The notes: a model not told the origin generated them from the sequence alone. A stretch of DNA of 56,335 nucleotides from Klebsiella indica (GCF_005860775.1 NZ_VCHQ01000018.1:1-56335), one strand, 5' to 3'; shown: positions 20,152 through 31,331, numbered from the stretch's first letter. Translations and numbers: made by a program.

Positions 20152-20171
20152 TACTGTATTTTTATACAGTA
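20152..20171 (-). promoter_or_regulatory. LexA (SOS) box of yebG
   Basis: TACTGTATTTTTATACAGTA differs from the ideal SOS box TACTGTATATATATACAGTA at only two central positions. It lies directly upstream of yebG, as in E. coli. Confidence 0.93.
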
Positions 20172-20215
20172 TAACAAATTTTGCCCCTAATCTCAATCGA
20201 CGCGCATAAAGACAC

Positions 20216-20238
20216 GCGCAAACGTTTTCGTTTATAAT
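20216..20238 (+). promoter_or_regulatory. purT promoter with PurR box
   Basis: GCGCAAACGTTTTCGT (20216-20231) matches the PurR operator consensus (ACGCAAACGTTTGCGT) at all but three positions. It directly abuts a perfect -10, TATAAT (20233-20238), so PurR with guanine or hypoxanthine would block RNA polymerase. Confidence 0.8.
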
Positions 20239-20271
20239 GCGGCGCATGTTTTTTCACTGTGGAAGAGAGTT

Positions 20272-21450
20272 ATGACTGTATTAGGCACGGCGCTGCGCCC
20301 TGCGGCAACAAAAGTAATGTTGTTAGGTTCCGGCGAACTGGGTAAAGAAGTGGCCATCGAGTGTCAGCGTCTGGGAATTGAGACCATCGCCGTCGATCGT
20401 TACCCTGATGCCCCGGCAATGCAGGTCGCACACCGTTCACATGTCATCAATATGCTGCATGGCGAAACGTTACAGGCGCTGATCGAACAGGAAAAACCCG
20501 ATTTCATCGTGCCGGAAATCGAGGCCATCGCCACCGATACGCTGGTCATCCTGGAGCAAGCAGGGCAAAAAGTCGTTCCTACCGCGCGCGCGGCGAAACT
20601 CACCATGAACCGTGAAGGGATCCGTCGCCTGGCTGCCGAAGAACTCAAGCTGCCCACTTCCGCCTACCGTTTTGCCGACAGTGAGACCGCATTTCGGGAA
20701 GCCGTTGCCGGGATCGGTTTGCCGTGCATCGTTAAGCCTGTGATGAGTTCATCAGGCAAAGGCCAAAGCTTTATTCGTTCCGAAGAGCAGTTAACCGAAG
20801 CATGGCACTACGCGCAGCAAGGTGGTCGCGCCGGCGCCGGGCGCGTGATTGTCGAAGGCGTAGTCAACTTTGATTTTGAAATCACCCTGCTGACCGTCAG
20901 CGCCGTCGATGGCGTGCATTTCTGTGCGCCAGTTGGCCACCGTCAGGAAGATGGCGATTACCGCGAATCCTGGCAGCCGCAGCAGATGAGTGCGCTGGCC
21001 TTAGAGCGCGCCCAGGAGATAGCCCGCAAAGTCGTGTTGGCGCTGGGCGGTTATGGTCTGTTTGGCGTTGAGCTGTTTGTTTGCGGCGATGAGGTCATTT
21101 TTAGCGAAGTGTCGCCGCGCCCGCACGATACCGGCATGGTCACGTTGATTTCCCAGGATCTGTCTGAGTTCGCCCTCCACGTCCGCGCCTTCCTTGGCCT
21201 GCCCGTTGGCGCCATTCGCCAGTACGGCCCGGCGGCCTCGGCGGTGATCCTGCCGCAACTGACCAGCCAGAACGTCACCTTTAGCCATATCCAGGCAGCA
21301 GTCGGTGCGGGCCTGCAACTGCGCCTGTTCGGCAAGCCGGAAATTGATGGCTCGCGTCGTTTAGGCGTGACCCTGGCGGTAGCGGACAACGTCGATGAAG
21401 CGGTTGCTCGCGCCAAAGCGGCTGCGTCTGCGGTAGTGGTCACGGGATAA
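20272..21450 (+). CDS. purT: Formate-dependent GAR transformylase PurT
   Basis: PurT makes formylglycinamide ribonucleotide from GAR, formate and ATP, the third step of purine synthesis, as an alternative to PurN. The 392 residues form an ATP-grasp fold: an N-terminal nucleotide-like domain ([15 protein letters not shown], about 22-36), the ATP-grasp core (about 115-310, with [12 protein letters not shown], residues about 155-166) and metal-binding [20 protein letters not shown] (about 265-285). A GGAAGAGAG ribosome-binding site precedes the ATG. It is monocistronic and converges with eda. Confidence 0.97.
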   Translation: MTVLGTALRPAATKVMLLGSGELGKEVAIECQRLGIETIAVDRYPDAPAMQVAHRSHVINMLHGETLQALIEQEKPDFIVPEIEAIATDTLVILEQAGQKVVPTARAAKLTMNREGIRRLAAEELKLPTSAYRFADSETAFREAVAGIGLPCIVKPVMSSSGKGQSFIRSEEQLTEAWHYAQQGGRAGAGRVIVEGVVNFDFEITLLTVSAVDGVHFCAPVGHRQEDGDYRESWQPQQMSALALERAQEIARKVVLALGGYGLFGVELFVCGDEVIFSEVSPRPHDTGMVTLISQDLSEFALHVRAFLGLPVGAIRQYGPAASAVILPQLTSQNVTFSHIQAAVGAGLQLRLFGKPEIDGSRRLGVTLAVADNVDEAVARAKAAASAVVVTG

Positions 21451-21512
21451 ATCTCCGCCGCGACAGGCCGGTAATACAGGTCAGTTGCGCAAAGGTTTTG
21501 CGGCGCAAACTG

Positions 21513-21552
21513 ATAAAAAAAACCCGGTCACGTTAGCGCAGACCGGGCTTTG
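21513..21552 (-). terminator. Terminator of edd-eda
   Basis: GACCGGGTT and AAGCCCGGTC form a stem followed by a run of eight T on the minus strand, 20 bases after the eda stop. Confidence 0.85.
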
Positions 21553-21570
21553 CGAGTTAACGCGCGAAGA

Positions 21571-22212
21571 TTACTTCGCGCCTTCTACCGCTTCACGCGC
21601 CAGTTTGGTGATACGGTCGAAATCCCCCGCTTCCAGCGCGTCCGCAGGCACCAGCCAGGAGCCGCCGATGCACAGCACGCTGTTCAGCGCCAGATAATCA
21701 CGGTAGTTTGCCGGAGAGATGCCGCCCGTCGGGCAGAAACGGATGTTGGCGAACGGACCGCCAATCGCCTGCAGCGCTTTCACGCCGCCGTTCGCTTCCG
21801 CCGGGAAGAATTTGAACTCTTTCAGACCATACTGCATACCCAGCATCAGTTCGGATACGGTGCTAATCCCTGGGATCAGCGGGATGGTGCCTTCGCCGGT
21901 CGCCGCTTTCAGCAGGGATTCGGTGAGCCCCGGGCTGATAGCGAACTGCGCCCCCGCCTCAGTCACCTCTTTCAGTTGTTCAACGTTGGTGACGGTACCG
22001 GCGCCAACAATCGCTTCCGGAACGTCTTTGGCAATCGCGCGGATTGCATCTATCGCACAGTCGGTACGCAGGGTCACTTCAAGAACGCGTACGCCGCCCG
22101 CAACCAGCGCTTTCGCCATCGGCACAGCGTGTTCCAGTTTTTTCACCACGATGACCGGGACAACCGGGCCGGAGGTGAGGATTGCTTCTGCAGTTGTTTT
22201 CCAGTTTTTCAT
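21571..22212 (-). CDS. eda: KDPG/KHG aldolase Eda
   Basis: Eda splits 2-keto-3-deoxy-6-phosphogluconate to pyruvate and glyceraldehyde 3-phosphate in the Entner-Doudoroff pathway, and also acts on 4-hydroxy-2-oxoglutarate. With the ATG at 22210-22212 it is 213 residues, equal to E. coli. The Schiff-base Lys is in [12 protein letters not shown] (about K133), with E45 and R49 in LEVTLRT. The frame is open 32 codons upstream, but that would run into edd. It follows edd by 37 bases. Confidence 0.97.
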   Translation of the reverse strand: MKNWKTTAEAILTSGPVVPVIVVKKLEHAVPMAKALVAGGVRVLEVTLRTDCAIDAIRAIAKDVPEAIVGAGTVTNVEQLKEVTEAGAQFAISPGLTESLLKAATGEGTIPLIPGISTVSELMLGMQYGLKEFKFFPAEANGGVKALQAIGGPFANIRFCPTGGISPANYRDYLALNSVLCIGGSWLVPADALEAGDFDRITKLAREAVEGAK

Positions 22213-22249
22213 CAGATTTTCTCTCGCCAGATCTACAAATCGAATCATC

Positions 22250-24061
22250 TTAAAAATTGATGCAGGTTGCGCCCTGTTCTGCTCCGGAGAGTTTCTCACG
22301 CAGCGCACCGAACATTTCCCGGCCGGTTCCTACACGCGAACCGCTCAGGTCAGGAATATGCGGCTGGCGCACAGCCAGCTCCGCGTCATCCACCAGCAAC
22401 GTCAGTTCGCCCGTCTGGCCGTTAACGCGAATGATATCGCCATCGCGCACCTTCGCCAGCAGACCACCATCATACGCTTCAGGCGTCACATGGATTGCTG
22501 ATGGAACTTTGCCTGATGCGCCGGAGAGTCGACCATCGGTCACCAGCGCAATTTTGAAACGGCGGTCCAATAATACACCAAGTGGCGGCATAAGTTTATG
22601 TAATTCTGGCATGCCATTCGCTTTTGGTCCCTGATGACGGACCACCACCACGCAATCTTTGTCCAGTAGCCCGGCTTCAAAGGCCGGCAATACATCATGC
22701 TGGCTCTCGAAAACTACCGCAGGCGCTTCAATCACCTGGTTTTCAACCGGCACGGCTGAGGTTTTCATCACCGCTCGACCAAGATTACCGCTCAGCACCT
22801 TCGTGCCGCCATGGCGAGAAAATGGTTTTTCAAAGGTGGCGATAACCTGATCGTCCAGCGGCGCTGTCGCTCCTTCGCGCCAGTCAAGCTCGCCATTATT
22901 CAGCCACGGCTCCATGGTGTAGCGCGAAAGGCCAAAACCGGCAACGGTATTGACGTCTTCATGCAACAGGCCGCCTTTCAGCAGCTCGCGTACCAATACT
23001 GGCACGCCGCCCGCCGCCTGGAAGTGATTGATATCCGCCGGGCCATTCGGGTAGAGACGCGCCAGTAGCGGCACCACGTCAGAGAGGTCAGAGAAATCAT
23101 CCCAGTTGATAATGATCCCCGCGGCCCGCGCCATGGCGACAAGGTGCATAGTATGATTGGTGGATCCGCCAGTCGCCAGCAACGCGACAATCCCGTTAAC
23201 GACCACTTTTTCGTCAAACATTTTACCCAGCGGCATCCATTCGTTACCGTTGCCGGTCATGCGGGTCACCTGTCGGGCGGCGGCGGCGGTCAGCGCGTGG
23301 CGCAGCGGGGCATCGGGATGCACAAATGATGATCCTGGTAACTGCATCCCCATAAATTCAACCACCATCTGATTGGTATTGGCCGTACCATAAAAGGTAC
23401 AGGTACCCGGCGCATGGTATGAGGCGGCTTCGGACTCCAGCAGCGCCATGCGATCCACCTTCCCTTCGGCGTAAAGCTGACGAATTCGCACTTTTTCTTT
23501 GTTCGCCAGACCGCTGGCCATTGGACCGGATGGAATGAAAATGGATGGCAGATGGCCAAACGACAGCGCCGCCATCGCCAGACCAGGGACAATTTTATCG
23601 CAGACCCCAAGATAGAGCGCCCCGTCAAACATATTATGCGACAGGCCAATCGCGGCGGACATGGCAATGACTTCCCGGCTCAGCAGCGACAGTTCCATGC
23701 CATCCTGCCCCTGGGTCACGCCATCGCACATCGCCGGGACGCCACCGGCTACCTGGCCGACCGCGTTCGCGGAATGCAGAGCCTGGCGAATAATTTCCGG
23801 GTAGTGCTCGTAGGGTTGATGCGCGGACAGCATATCGTTGTAAGAGGTGATAATGGCGATGTTATTGCGCAGCATGCTTTTCAACGAGGCTTTATCATCC
23901 GCCTGACAGGCGGCGAAACCGTGGGCCAGGTTGCCGCACGCCAGTTGGGCGCGATGGACGGTATCGGTTTTGGCCTGATTAATCCTGTCGAGGTAGGCCC
24001 CGCGGGTCGCGCGCGAGCGTTCAACAACACGATTTGTTACCCGTAACATTTCAGAATTCAT
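22250..24061 (-). CDS. edd: 6-phosphogluconate dehydratase Edd
   Basis: Edd dehydrates 6-phosphogluconate to KDPG, the first committed Entner-Doudoroff step. The 603-residue product belongs to the IlvD/Edd family of Fe-S dehydratases. Candidate cluster ligands are Cys in [16 protein letters not shown] and [20 protein letters not shown]. The C-terminal [19 protein letters not shown] is the family signature. It forms an operon with eda and lies downstream of zwf, beyond a terminator. Confidence 0.97.
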   Translation of the reverse strand: MNSEMLRVTNRVVERSRATRGAYLDRINQAKTDTVHRAQLACGNLAHGFAACQADDKASLKSMLRNNIAIITSYNDMLSAHQPYEHYPEIIRQALHSANAVGQVAGGVPAMCDGVTQGQDGMELSLLSREVIAMSAAIGLSHNMFDGALYLGVCDKIVPGLAMAALSFGHLPSIFIPSGPMASGLANKEKVRIRQLYAEGKVDRMALLESEAASYHAPGTCTFYGTANTNQMVVEFMGMQLPGSSFVHPDAPLRHALTAAAARQVTRMTGNGNEWMPLGKMFDEKVVVNGIVALLATGGSTNHTMHLVAMARAAGIIINWDDFSDLSDVVPLLARLYPNGPADINHFQAAGGVPVLVRELLKGGLLHEDVNTVAGFGLSRYTMEPWLNNGELDWREGATAPLDDQVIATFEKPFSRHGGTKVLSGNLGRAVMKTSAVPVENQVIEAPAVVFESQHDVLPAFEAGLLDKDCVVVVRHQGPKANGMPELHKLMPPLGVLLDRRFKIALVTDGRLSGASGKVPSAIHVTPEAYDGGLLAKVRDGDIIRVNGQTGELTLLVDDAELAVRQPHIPDLSGSRVGTGREMFGALREKLSGAEQGATCINF

Positions 24062-24173
24062 AACGGCTCCTCAAATTTTATCTGTCCGATCACAGCGCGT
24101 TGGGAAGCTTTTTCGCTAATTAAGGCAACAGTGCTGCGGCTCAGAGGCAAAATATCTGTGAGCAGTGTAATAA

Positions 24174-24208
24174 AAAAAGCCCCGAGGGTGAATCCTGCGG
24201 GGCTTAAA
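24174..24208 (-). terminator. Terminator between zwf and edd
   Basis: AGCCCCG (24178-24184) pairs with CGGGGCT (24198-24204) and is followed on the minus strand by seven T. It lies after the zwf stop and upstream of edd, so edd needs its own promoter or read-through. Confidence 0.8.
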
Positions 24209-24282
24209 AGATTAAAAATCATGCGACTTAGTGCGGTAGATCATGTTACCGGTAAAATAACCCCACCAGCGTCGCTTTCCGG

Positions 24283-25758
24283 TTATTCAAACTCATTCCA
24301 CGAGCGACCGTCGCGGGTGATCATCGCCACGGAGGCGACAGGTCCCCAGGTGCCAGCCTGGTAAGGCTTCGGCGCATCGCGATCGGCCGCCCAGGCTTCA
24401 GTAATGGAGTCAACCCACTTCCACGCCTCTTCCACTTCATCACGACGGACAAACAGCGCCTGAATACCGCGCATGGTCTCCAGCAACAAACGCTCATAGG
24501 CATCCGCCAGATGCGTTTGGTTAAAGGTTTCCGAGTAGCTCAGATCCAGCTTGGTGATTTGCAGATTATGCTTGTGATCGAGGCCTGGCACCTTGTTAAG
24601 CACCTGAATATCAACCCCTTCATCCGGTTGCAGGCGAATGGTCAGCTTGTTCTGCGGCAGCTCTTGCCAGGTCTCTTTGAACAGGTTCAGTTCCGGCGTT
24701 TTGAAGTAAACCACGACTTCAGAACATTTGGTCGGCAGGCGTTTGCCGGTACGCAGGTAGAACGGCACGCCCGCCCAGCGCCAGTTATCAATATCGACGC
24801 GAATGGCCACAAACGTCTCGGTATGACTGGATTTGTTCGCCCCCTCCTCTTCGAGGTAACCCGGCACTTTTTTCCCTTGCGCAAACCCGGCGGTATACTG
24901 ACCGCGCACCGTTTTCTCACGCACGTTAGCGCGATCAATACGGCGAAGGGATTTCAGCACCTTCACTTTTTCATCGCGAATGCTGTCGGCGGATAAGTCT
25001 GACGGCGGGGACATCGCAATCATGCACAGAATTTGCAGCAGGTGGTTCTGAATCATGTCACGCATCTGCCCGGCCTGATCGAAGTAGCCCCAGCGTCCTT
25101 CAATGCCAACTTCTTCCGCCACCGTAATCTCAACGTGATCGATGGTGCGACAATCCCAGTTATTGATGAACAATGAGTTGGCAAAGCGCAGCGCCAGCAG
25201 GTTCAGTACCGTCTCTTTCCCCAGGTAGTGGTCAATACGATAGACCTGGCACTCTTCAAAAAACTCTCCCACCTGATCGTTGATCTCACGAGAGCTTTCC
25301 AGCGAGGTCCCCAGCGGTTTTTCCATGACCACACGCGCCGGTTTCGCGTTCAACTTTGCTTCCCCCAGCCCTTTGCAAATCGCGCCAAAAGTACCTGGAG
25401 GCATGGCGAAATAGTTAACCGTAACGCGATTTTGCTGATCGAGCATTTTTCCCAGACGACTAAACCCTTTGGTGTCATTCACATCAAGGTTACAAAAATC
25501 CAGACGTCCACTCAGGGTCGCCCACAAACCTTCATCAATTTTTTCCTTCATGAAGGTTTCCATCGCTTCACGCACCACGCTGGTATAAGCGTCTTTGTCC
25601 CAGTCAGCACGCCCAACCCCGATAATGCGGGTGTCAGGGTGAAGCTGGCCTGCTTTTTCAAGCTGATACAGGGAAGGCAGCAATTTACGACGCGCCAGGT
25701 CACCCTTCGCGCCAAAAATGACCAGATCGCATGCCTGGGCCGTTTGCGTTACCGCCAT
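24283..25758 (-). CDS. zwf: Glucose-6-phosphate 1-dehydrogenase
   Basis: Zwf oxidises glucose 6-phosphate with NADP+ to 6-phosphogluconolactone, feeding the pentose phosphate and Entner-Doudoroff routes. The 491 residues match E. coli in length. The NADP-binding fingerprint is [16 protein letters not shown] (about 14-29) and the active-site motif RIDHYLGKE lies near residue 177 with the catalytic His later in the same domain. It is divergent from its regulator hexR. Confidence 0.98.
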   Translation of the reverse strand: MAVTQTAQACDLVIFGAKGDLARRKLLPSLYQLEKAGQLHPDTRIIGVGRADWDKDAYTSVVREAMETFMKEKIDEGLWATLSGRLDFCNLDVNDTKGFSRLGKMLDQQNRVTVNYFAMPPGTFGAICKGLGEAKLNAKPARVVMEKPLGTSLESSREINDQVGEFFEECQVYRIDHYLGKETVLNLLALRFANSLFINNWDCRTIDHVEITVAEEVGIEGRWGYFDQAGQMRDMIQNHLLQILCMIAMSPPSDLSADSIRDEKVKVLKSLRRIDRANVREKTVRGQYTAGFAQGKKVPGYLEEEGANKSSHTETFVAIRVDIDNWRWAGVPFYLRTGKRLPTKCSEVVVYFKTPELNLFKETWQELPQNKLTIRLQPDEGVDIQVLNKVPGLDHKHNLQITKLDLSYSETFNQTHLADAYERLLLETMRGIQALFVRRDEVEEAWKWVDSITEAWAADRDAPKPYQAGTWGPVASVAMITRDGRSWNEFE

Positions 25759-26113
25759 GTCATTCTCCTTAGTTGATAGCCTGATGCTTATGCCGGGCTA
25801 TATTTGTAATTTTCTTTCACTGCATCGTACTGTGTTTACGAAATTCCCGAAACCCTCAGCGCCGCTTCCCGCGGCAAAATCGCACAAGGGGGAAACTACG
25901 GCGCAGGACTTCAGGCATATGGCTAATTTTGTTTGTTGTTTCGGCTGATTCTCAGTGAGTAAAATACGACTCTGATCATGTAATGAAAAAAAACAACATA
26001 TTTTAAGGTCATTCCTCACTGTTTCCGCCGACGGTGGCGTATATTCTTGCTAAAACGCCTGATGATTTCACCCATTAATGAAATCGTTTCCATTAATGAG
26101 CACCCAATTAACA
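25759..26113. promoter_or_regulatory. zwf-hexR divergent promoter region
   Basis: This 355-base AT-rich gap must hold the zwf and hexR promoters. Known control of zwf includes SoxS/MarA and HexR. I see a HexR-like half-site (TGTAATTTTC near 25806) but no full palindrome, and two direct copies of CCATTAATGA near 26073 and 26090. I could not place the -10 and -35 boxes with confidence. Confidence 0.45.
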
Positions 26114-26983
26114 ATGAATATGCTGGAAAAAATCCAGTCCCGACTGGAAAACCTTAGCAAATCTGAGCGCAAAGTGGCGGAAGTCATTCTTGCGAACCCC
26201 ACGCAGGCCATTCATTCAAGTATCGCGGCCCTGGCACTGGAGGCCAGCGTCAGCGAACCGACCGTCAACCGGTTTTGTCGCAGTCTGGATACCCGCGGCT
26301 TCCCCGATTTCAAACTGCACCTGGCGCAGAGCCTGGCGCACGGCACGCTCTATGTGAATCGCAATGTCGATGAAGACGACAGCGTCGAATCCTATACCGG
26401 GAAGATATTTGAGTCCGCTATGGCCAGTTTAGATCAGGTTCACCATTCTCTCGACATGACGGCGATTAATCGCGCCGTTGACCTGCTCACCCAGGCCAAG
26501 AAGATCGCTTTTTTTGGTCTGGGGTCTTCCGCCGCCGTCGCACATGATGCGATGAACAAATTTTTCCGCTTTAATGTGCCGGTCATTTACTCCGACGATA
26601 TTGTCCTGCAGCGCATGAGCTGTATGAATTGTAGTGATAACGATGTGGTGGTGATTATCTCGCACACGGGCAGAACCAAAAGTCTGGTGGAGCTGGCGCA
26701 ATTGGCCCGCGAAAACGATGCCATGGTCATCGCCCTTACCTCCCCCAATACGCCGCTTTGCCGTGAATCAACCCTGGCGATTACGCTGGATGTTCCGGAG
26801 GATACCGACATCTACATGCCAATGGTTTCCCGGCTGGCGCAGTTGACGGTGATCGACGTGCTGGCGACGGGCTTTACCCTGCGCCGGGGCGCAAAATTCA
26901 GAGATAACTTGAAGAGGGTCAAGGAAGCGCTTAAGGAATCGCGCTTTGATAAAGAACTCAGTGTACACAGCAATGACCAATAA
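26114..26983 (+). CDS. hexR: RpiR-family regulator HexR
   Basis: HexR represses or activates central-carbon genes (zwf, edd-eda, pykA and others) and is released by KDPG. From the ATG at 26114 it is 289 residues, the family length. An RpiR-type helix-turn-helix covers about residues 1-77 (ASVSEPTVNRFCRSL) and a SIS sugar-phosphate domain about 120-260 (FFGLGSSAAVAHDA, ISHTGRTKSLVELA). In-frame ATGs exist 6 and 12 codons upstream, none with a good ribosome-binding site; I chose the start by homology. Confidence 0.94.
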   Translation: MNMLEKIQSRLENLSKSERKVAEVILANPTQAIHSSIAALALEASVSEPTVNRFCRSLDTRGFPDFKLHLAQSLAHGTLYVNRNVDEDDSVESYTGKIFESAMASLDQVHHSLDMTAINRAVDLLTQAKKIAFFGLGSSAAVAHDAMNKFFRFNVPVIYSDDIVLQRMSCMNCSDNDVVVIISHTGRTKSLVELAQLARENDAMVIALTSPNTPLCRESTLAITLDVPEDTDIYMPMVSRLAQLTVIDVLATGFTLRRGAKFRDNLKRVKEALKESRFDKELSVHSNDQ

Positions 26984-27108
26984 AAGCAGAAACAACGCAG
27001 TATCCTATTACACCGTCGGTAATGTTCAGGTATAGCGGCTTTGCTCGCTGGCGTTACCGAATCCATGTTCACGCAACACCAAAGTTGTTTTAGTCAACGG
27101 AGTATTAC

Positions 27109-28551
27109 ATGTCCAGAAGGCTTCGCAGAACCAAAATCGTCACCACTTTAGGCCCGGCTACCGATCGTGATAACAACCTGGAAAAGGTTATCGCCGCTGG
27201 CGCTAACGTGGTACGTATGAACTTCTCTCACGGAACCGCGGAAGATCACCAGATCCGTGCGGATAAGGTCCGTGAGATTGCGGCAAAACTGGGTCGTCAT
27301 GTTGCGATTCTCGGTGACCTGCAGGGACCGAAAATTCGCGTATCCACCTTCAAAGAAGGCAAAATTTTCCTCAACGTCGGCGACAAATTCCTGCTCGATG
27401 CTAACCTGGGCAAGGGTGAAGGCGATAAAGAGAGAGTGGGCATCGATTATAAAGGACTGCCGGGTGACGTGGTGCCGGGCGATATTCTGCTGCTTGACGA
27501 CGGCCGCGTACAGTTGAAAGTGCTGGAAGTCCAGGGCATGAAAGTGTTCACCGAAGTTACCGTTGGCGGGCCCTTGTCCAACAATAAGGGGATCAACAAA
27601 CTGGGCGGCGGTCTCTCCGCCGAAGCGCTGACGGAAAAAGATAAAGCCGACATCATCACGGCCGCAAAAATCGGCGTCGATTACCTGGCTGTTTCCTTCC
27701 CACGCTGCGGTGAAGACCTGAATTATGCCCGTCGTCTGGCCCGCGATGCAGGCTGTGATGCAAAAATTGTCGCGAAAGTCGAACGCGCGGAGGCCGTGTG
27801 CGATCAGGATGCGATGGATGATGTGATTCTGGCATCCGACGTCGTCATGGTAGCCCGGGGCGACCTCGGCGTAGAAATTGGCGACCCGGAACTGGTCGGT
27901 ATTCAGAAAACGTTAATCCGCCGCGCTCGTCAACTGAACCGTTCAGTCATTACCGCGACGCAAATGATGGAATCCATGATCACCAACCCGATGCCAACCC
28001 GCGCGGAAGTTATGGACGTGGCAAACGCCGTGCTGGATGGCACAGACGCGGTGATGCTTTCCGCGGAAACCGCCGCGGGGCAATATCCATCAGAAACCGT
28101 TGCGGCAATGGCCCGTGTCTGCCTTGGGGCAGAAAAAATCCCCAGCCTTAACGTTTCCAAACACCGCCTGGACATTCAGTTCGACAATGTCGAAGAAGCG
28201 ATTGCCATGTCAGCGATGTACGCGGCTAACCATCTGAAAGGCGTCACCGCTATCATCACTATGACCGAATCAGGCCGTACCGCGCTGATGACATCACGCA
28301 TCAGTTCCGGTCTGCCAATTTTCGCGCTGTCTCGCCATGAGCGCACGCTGAACCTGACGGCGCTCTACCGCGGCGTGACGCCGGTTTATTTCGATAGCGC
28401 AAATGACGGCGTAGCCGCAGCCCATGATGCGGTAAACCTGCTGCGTGATAAAGGCTATCTGGTTACTGGCGATCTGGTCATCGTGACCCAGGGCGATGTC
28501 ATGAGCACTATCGGCAGCACCAACACCACGCGTATTCTGACCGTCGAGTAA
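27109..28551 (+). CDS. pykA: Pyruvate kinase II
   Basis: PykA converts phosphoenolpyruvate and ADP to pyruvate and ATP; the type II enzyme is activated by AMP and sugar phosphates. The 480 residues show the PK signature [11 protein letters not shown] (about 222-232; the catalytic Lys), [13 protein letters not shown] (metal and substrate, about 247-259) and [10 protein letters not shown] (about 284-293). It lies after hexR in the same orientation with a 125-base gap and ends in a strong terminator. Confidence 0.98.
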   Translation: MSRRLRRTKIVTTLGPATDRDNNLEKVIAAGANVVRMNFSHGTAEDHQIRADKVREIAAKLGRHVAILGDLQGPKIRVSTFKEGKIFLNVGDKFLLDANLGKGEGDKERVGIDYKGLPGDVVPGDILLLDDGRVQLKVLEVQGMKVFTEVTVGGPLSNNKGINKLGGGLSAEALTEKDKADIITAAKIGVDYLAVSFPRCGEDLNYARRLARDAGCDAKIVAKVERAEAVCDQDAMDDVILASDVVMVARGDLGVEIGDPELVGIQKTLIRRARQLNRSVITATQMMESMITNPMPTRAEVMDVANAVLDGTDAVMLSAETAAGQYPSETVAAMARVCLGAEKIPSLNVSKHRLDIQFDNVEEAIAMSAMYAANHLKGVTAIITMTESGRTALMTSRISSGLPIFALSRHERTLNLTALYRGVTPVYFDSANDGVAAAHDAVNLLRDKGYLVTGDLVIVTQGDVMSTIGSTNTTRILTVE

Positions 28552-28573
28552 ACGTTGCGGTTATCACGTTCCT

Positions 28574-28608
28574 CACCTGCCCGCGTCACCGCTGGCAGGT
28601 GTTTTTTT
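28574..28608 (+). terminator. Terminator of pykA
   Basis: CACCTGCC (28574-28581) pairs with GGCAGGTG (28594-28601), followed by seven T. It also separates pykA from the convergent transporter gene. Confidence 0.9.
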
Positions 28609-28624
28609 GCCTGTCCGCATTAAT

Positions 28625-29959
28625 CTATACAAGCCAGCTCAACAAAATCGTCGCGGTAATGACCGTTGACGCACCGCCGATACGGGTTGCAATCTGAGCA
28701 AAAGGCATCAACCCCATCCTGTTTGATGCCGACAGGATAGCCACATCACCGGTTCCGCCCAGCCCGCTATGGCAACAGGTCACAATGGCGGCTTCAACCG
28801 GATACATATTCAGCCAGGAAGCGATAAAAAAGCCGCTTAACGCCATCGCCATCACGACAGAACCGCAAACCACGACATAACCAACGGAGAAAACGGCCAC
28901 CACGCTTTCCAGCGGAACATACAGCATCCCGAGACCTATCATTAGCGGCCAGACCAGCGCGGCAGAGACAAATTTGTAGCAGCTGTGTGCCCCCGACTCC
29001 ATCGACGCCGGGATAACTTTGGTGTATTTACAGAATACCGCAGCCAGAATCATCAGCACCGGTCCGGGTATATGCACCACTTTCTCCAACAGGCCGCCAA
29101 CGATGAAAAACGCGCAAATCATTAACAGCCCGGCGCCCATCCGCTGGAAGTCGGTAGGCTGCGTACTCTGGTTCTGCGCAAAGACGCTGTTGTCTTCGGG
29201 GCTACGAATCAGCATGCCGTTTCCGGAAAGCGAAGGACGACGAATGCCCATACGCGCCAGAAACCCTGCGCAGATAATAGCAAAGATATTGCCCACCACG
29301 GCCGCCGGAGCCAGTTGCGCGACATAAACATCTGGCGTTTGTCCAAGAATCGCTGAATAGGCCAGCGACAGCGGCAAGATCCCCTCACCGATACCGCCGC
29401 CGATGATCGGCACGATGATAAAGAAGAAAGAGTGGTAGATGCTGTAGCCGAACAAGCGCCCCACCAGCAGTCCGGTTAGAATAGCCGCTCCGGTCCCCAC
29501 CATCAGCGGCACGAACATGCGTACCATCCCCTGAATCAAAATGGTTCTGTTCATACCCAGAATACTGCCGACCACCAGACAGGCGATGACGAAATAGAGC
29601 AGGTTGGCTTCTTTCATCAGCAAATGCACGGTCTCAAGGGTATGCGCCTCAAACATACCGAAATAGACTAATACGGAGGGTGTCATCAGGCACAAAATAG
29701 CCGGGCCGCCAACATCTTTGAGCACCGGTACCATCCGGCCCAGGGTAGCCAGTGCGAACCCTAACGTCATAATCACCGCCAGGCCACCGATCATGTTCTT
29801 CGGCAGCAAGCCTGCGGTTGCGGAGAGCGTGACAATGGCCGCGATACCGATAAATAGTGTTAACGGAACGGTGCCGACTTCAATATTTGATAAAAAGCGT
29901 ACTGCTTTCTGCTTCGGCTGTGTTTTATCCATTGGTTGGTTGAATGTATTATTTTCCAT
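28625..29959 (-). CDS. 2-hydroxycarboxylate (citrate/malate) transporter
   Basis: A 444-residue member of the 2-hydroxycarboxylate transporter family (CitS, CimH, MaeN, MleP of lactic acid bacteria). It has about 11 hydrophobic segments and the two family re-entrant loops, GGGIGEG (about residue 187) and GLGGTGD (about 398), the latter followed by SASNRMGLMPFAQI, the substrate-binding segment. It is expected to import malate or citrate with Na+ or H+, or exchange it. The gene is divergent from the AEC carrier and malic enzyme, which makes malate the likely substrate. It is absent from this place in E. coli K-12, where lpxM adjoins pykA. Substrate is inferred, not shown. Confidence 0.88.
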   Translation of the reverse strand: MENNTFNQPMDKTQPKQKAVRFLSNIEVGTVPLTLFIGIAAIVTLSATAGLLPKNMIGGLAVIMTLGFALATLGRMVPVLKDVGGPAILCLMTPSVLVYFGMFEAHTLETVHLLMKEANLLYFVIACLVVGSILGMNRTILIQGMVRMFVPLMVGTGAAILTGLLVGRLFGYSIYHSFFFIIVPIIGGGIGEGILPLSLAYSAILGQTPDVYVAQLAPAAVVGNIFAIICAGFLARMGIRRPSLSGNGMLIRSPEDNSVFAQNQSTQPTDFQRMGAGLLMICAFFIVGGLLEKVVHIPGPVLMILAAVFCKYTKVIPASMESGAHSCYKFVSAALVWPLMIGLGMLYVPLESVVAVFSVGYVVVCGSVVMAMALSGFFIASWLNMYPVEAAIVTCCHSGLGGTGDVAILSASNRMGLMPFAQIATRIGGASTVITATILLSWLV

Positions 29960-30383
29960 ATTGTCACCTGAATTATAATGAAGTCACATAAGCGTAAGAT
30001 ACCGACGCAATATTAAAATTGCGCAATAATTAAAGAAAAGAATAAGAAACACAATGTAAATCAAACACGCAAAAACGTTAGCACAATCATTTCAAATTAA
30101 ACACAGCTCATTGTATTTTTAATACCCACTTTGTGACCTGGTTATAAAACTCACATTAAGTAATTTAATTTATTTTTACGTAGCTAAAGTCACTGTTCAG
30201 GAAATATATTAATATCATAAATATAACCTGGCGATTTGATCAAGCCTACTCTATTTGTAATTAAAGTATTTAATGTGAAATTATTTAAACCATGATAATT
30301 GTGATGATAATCACCTTTTACATATTATCGCCCCGTTAGATTAAAAAACACAACGAACCCGATAATATACGTCAGGACATTCT
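29960..30383. promoter_or_regulatory. Divergent promoter region of the malate locus
   Basis: This 424-base region is strongly AT-rich and lies between two divergent transporter genes. It contains a good CRP site at 30298-30317 and many AT-rich TTTAATT-type repeats (for example near 30163, 30257 and 30285) that could bind the locus response regulator, since CitB/DcuR-type regulators prefer such sequences. No coding frame is convincing. Confidence 0.6.
30298..30317 (+). promoter_or_regulatory. CRP-binding site upstream of the AEC carrier gene
   Basis: TGTGATGATAATCACC (30300-30315) has the CRP form TGTGA-N6-TCACA with one mismatch. Its centre (30307.5) would be at -41.5 from a start near 30349, which fits class II activation with a -10 such as TTAGAT (30336-30341). 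The promoter position is inferred. Confidence 0.65.
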
Positions 30384-31331
30384 ATGCCTTCATTGCTATT
30401 GCAATCCCTTTTTCCATTGGTATTTATCATGCTACTCGGATGGCTGAGTGGCAAACTTGGCTATACCCGTCGCGAGGATGCATCGGTTCTGGCCACCGTG
30501 GTAATTCGCTTTGCTCTCCCCTTTCATCTTTTTATTGGCGCATTAAATACTCATCCCGATAAAATTAAAAACTTCACTTTTATGGCGGTATTAGTCATTG
30601 GCCTTATGGGGTCATATTTCCTCACGCTACTGATCTCCCGCTATGTTTTCCGTCATGATATTAAAACCAGCGCAATTCAATCCCTAGTATGCGCTTTCCC
30701 CGATATGGCCTATTTTGGCGCCCCTGTTCTCGCTGTACTGGTTGGCCCTGAGGGGTTTCTCGGGGTGCTTATCGGTAACCTGGTCACCAGCATATTTATG
30801 ATCCCCCTGACCATCATTCTGATTCGGATGGGAGACAAACACAGCCTCGCTGATGAGGAACAGCTCAATGCCGGGCAGCTTATTCTACAAAATCTGTTCA
30901 ACGCTATCCGTAACCCTATTGTCTGGATCCCAATTACCGGGGTACTGCTCAGTCTTGCGGGCGTACAGTTGCCGCATATGCTTAGTATGCCCATTGAGAT
31001 GGTGGGAAAAATCGCCGGCGGGCTCTCACTGTTCGCTCTTGGACTGTTATTTTACGGTGAGCGTCCTGCAGTCAATATTCAAACCTGTACCAATATCAGT
31101 ATTAAAAATCTGATTCAACCGGCGATGATGGCTATAGCCGGCCTGGCTTTCGGTCTAAGCCATAGTCTGATGCAGCAGGTCATTATCATCGGCGCGACGC
31201 CTTCCGCCATTGCCGCAGGCATGTTCGCACTCCGCAGCGACACGTATATTGAACCCGCCTCATCCTCCATTTTGCTGGGCACTGCGATCGGCGTCGTCAC
31301 CGAAGGAATCATGATTTATTTAATTTCCTAA
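30384..31331 (+). CDS. AEC-family carrier (malate permease type)
   Basis: A 315-residue protein of the auxin efflux carrier family, to which some bacterial malate permeases (MleP type) belong. About ten hydrophobic segments are arranged in two five-helix halves, with the charged loop MGDKHSLADEEQLN near residues 150-165 between them. It is 66 bases upstream of a malic enzyme gene and should be cotranscribed, which points to malate or another C4 acid as substrate. Uptake versus exchange cannot be told from the sequence. Confidence 0.82.
   Translation: MPSLLLQSLFPLVFIMLLGWLSGKLGYTRREDASVLATVVIRFALPFHLFIGALNTHPDKIKNFTFMAVLVIGLMGSYFLTLLISRYVFRHDIKTSAIQSLVCAFPDMAYFGAPVLAVLVGPEGFLGVLIGNLVTSIFMIPLTIILIRMGDKHSLADEEQLNAGQLILQNLFNAIRNPIVWIPITGVLLSLAGVQLPHMLSMPIEMVGKIAGGLSLFALGLLFYGERPAVNIQTCTNISIKNLIQPAMMAIAGLAFGLSHSLMQQVIIIGATPSAIAAGMFALRSDTYIEPASSSILLGTAIGVVTEGIMIYLIS

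Noticed and set aside
20136-20177. N-terminal extension of yebG
   Set aside because: It lies across the LexA box; the homologous start MAVEIKYVV is at 20135.
21550-22501. Two long plus-strand frames across eda and the end of edd
   Set aside because: They are antisense to conserved genes, with unnatural composition and no ribosome-binding sites.
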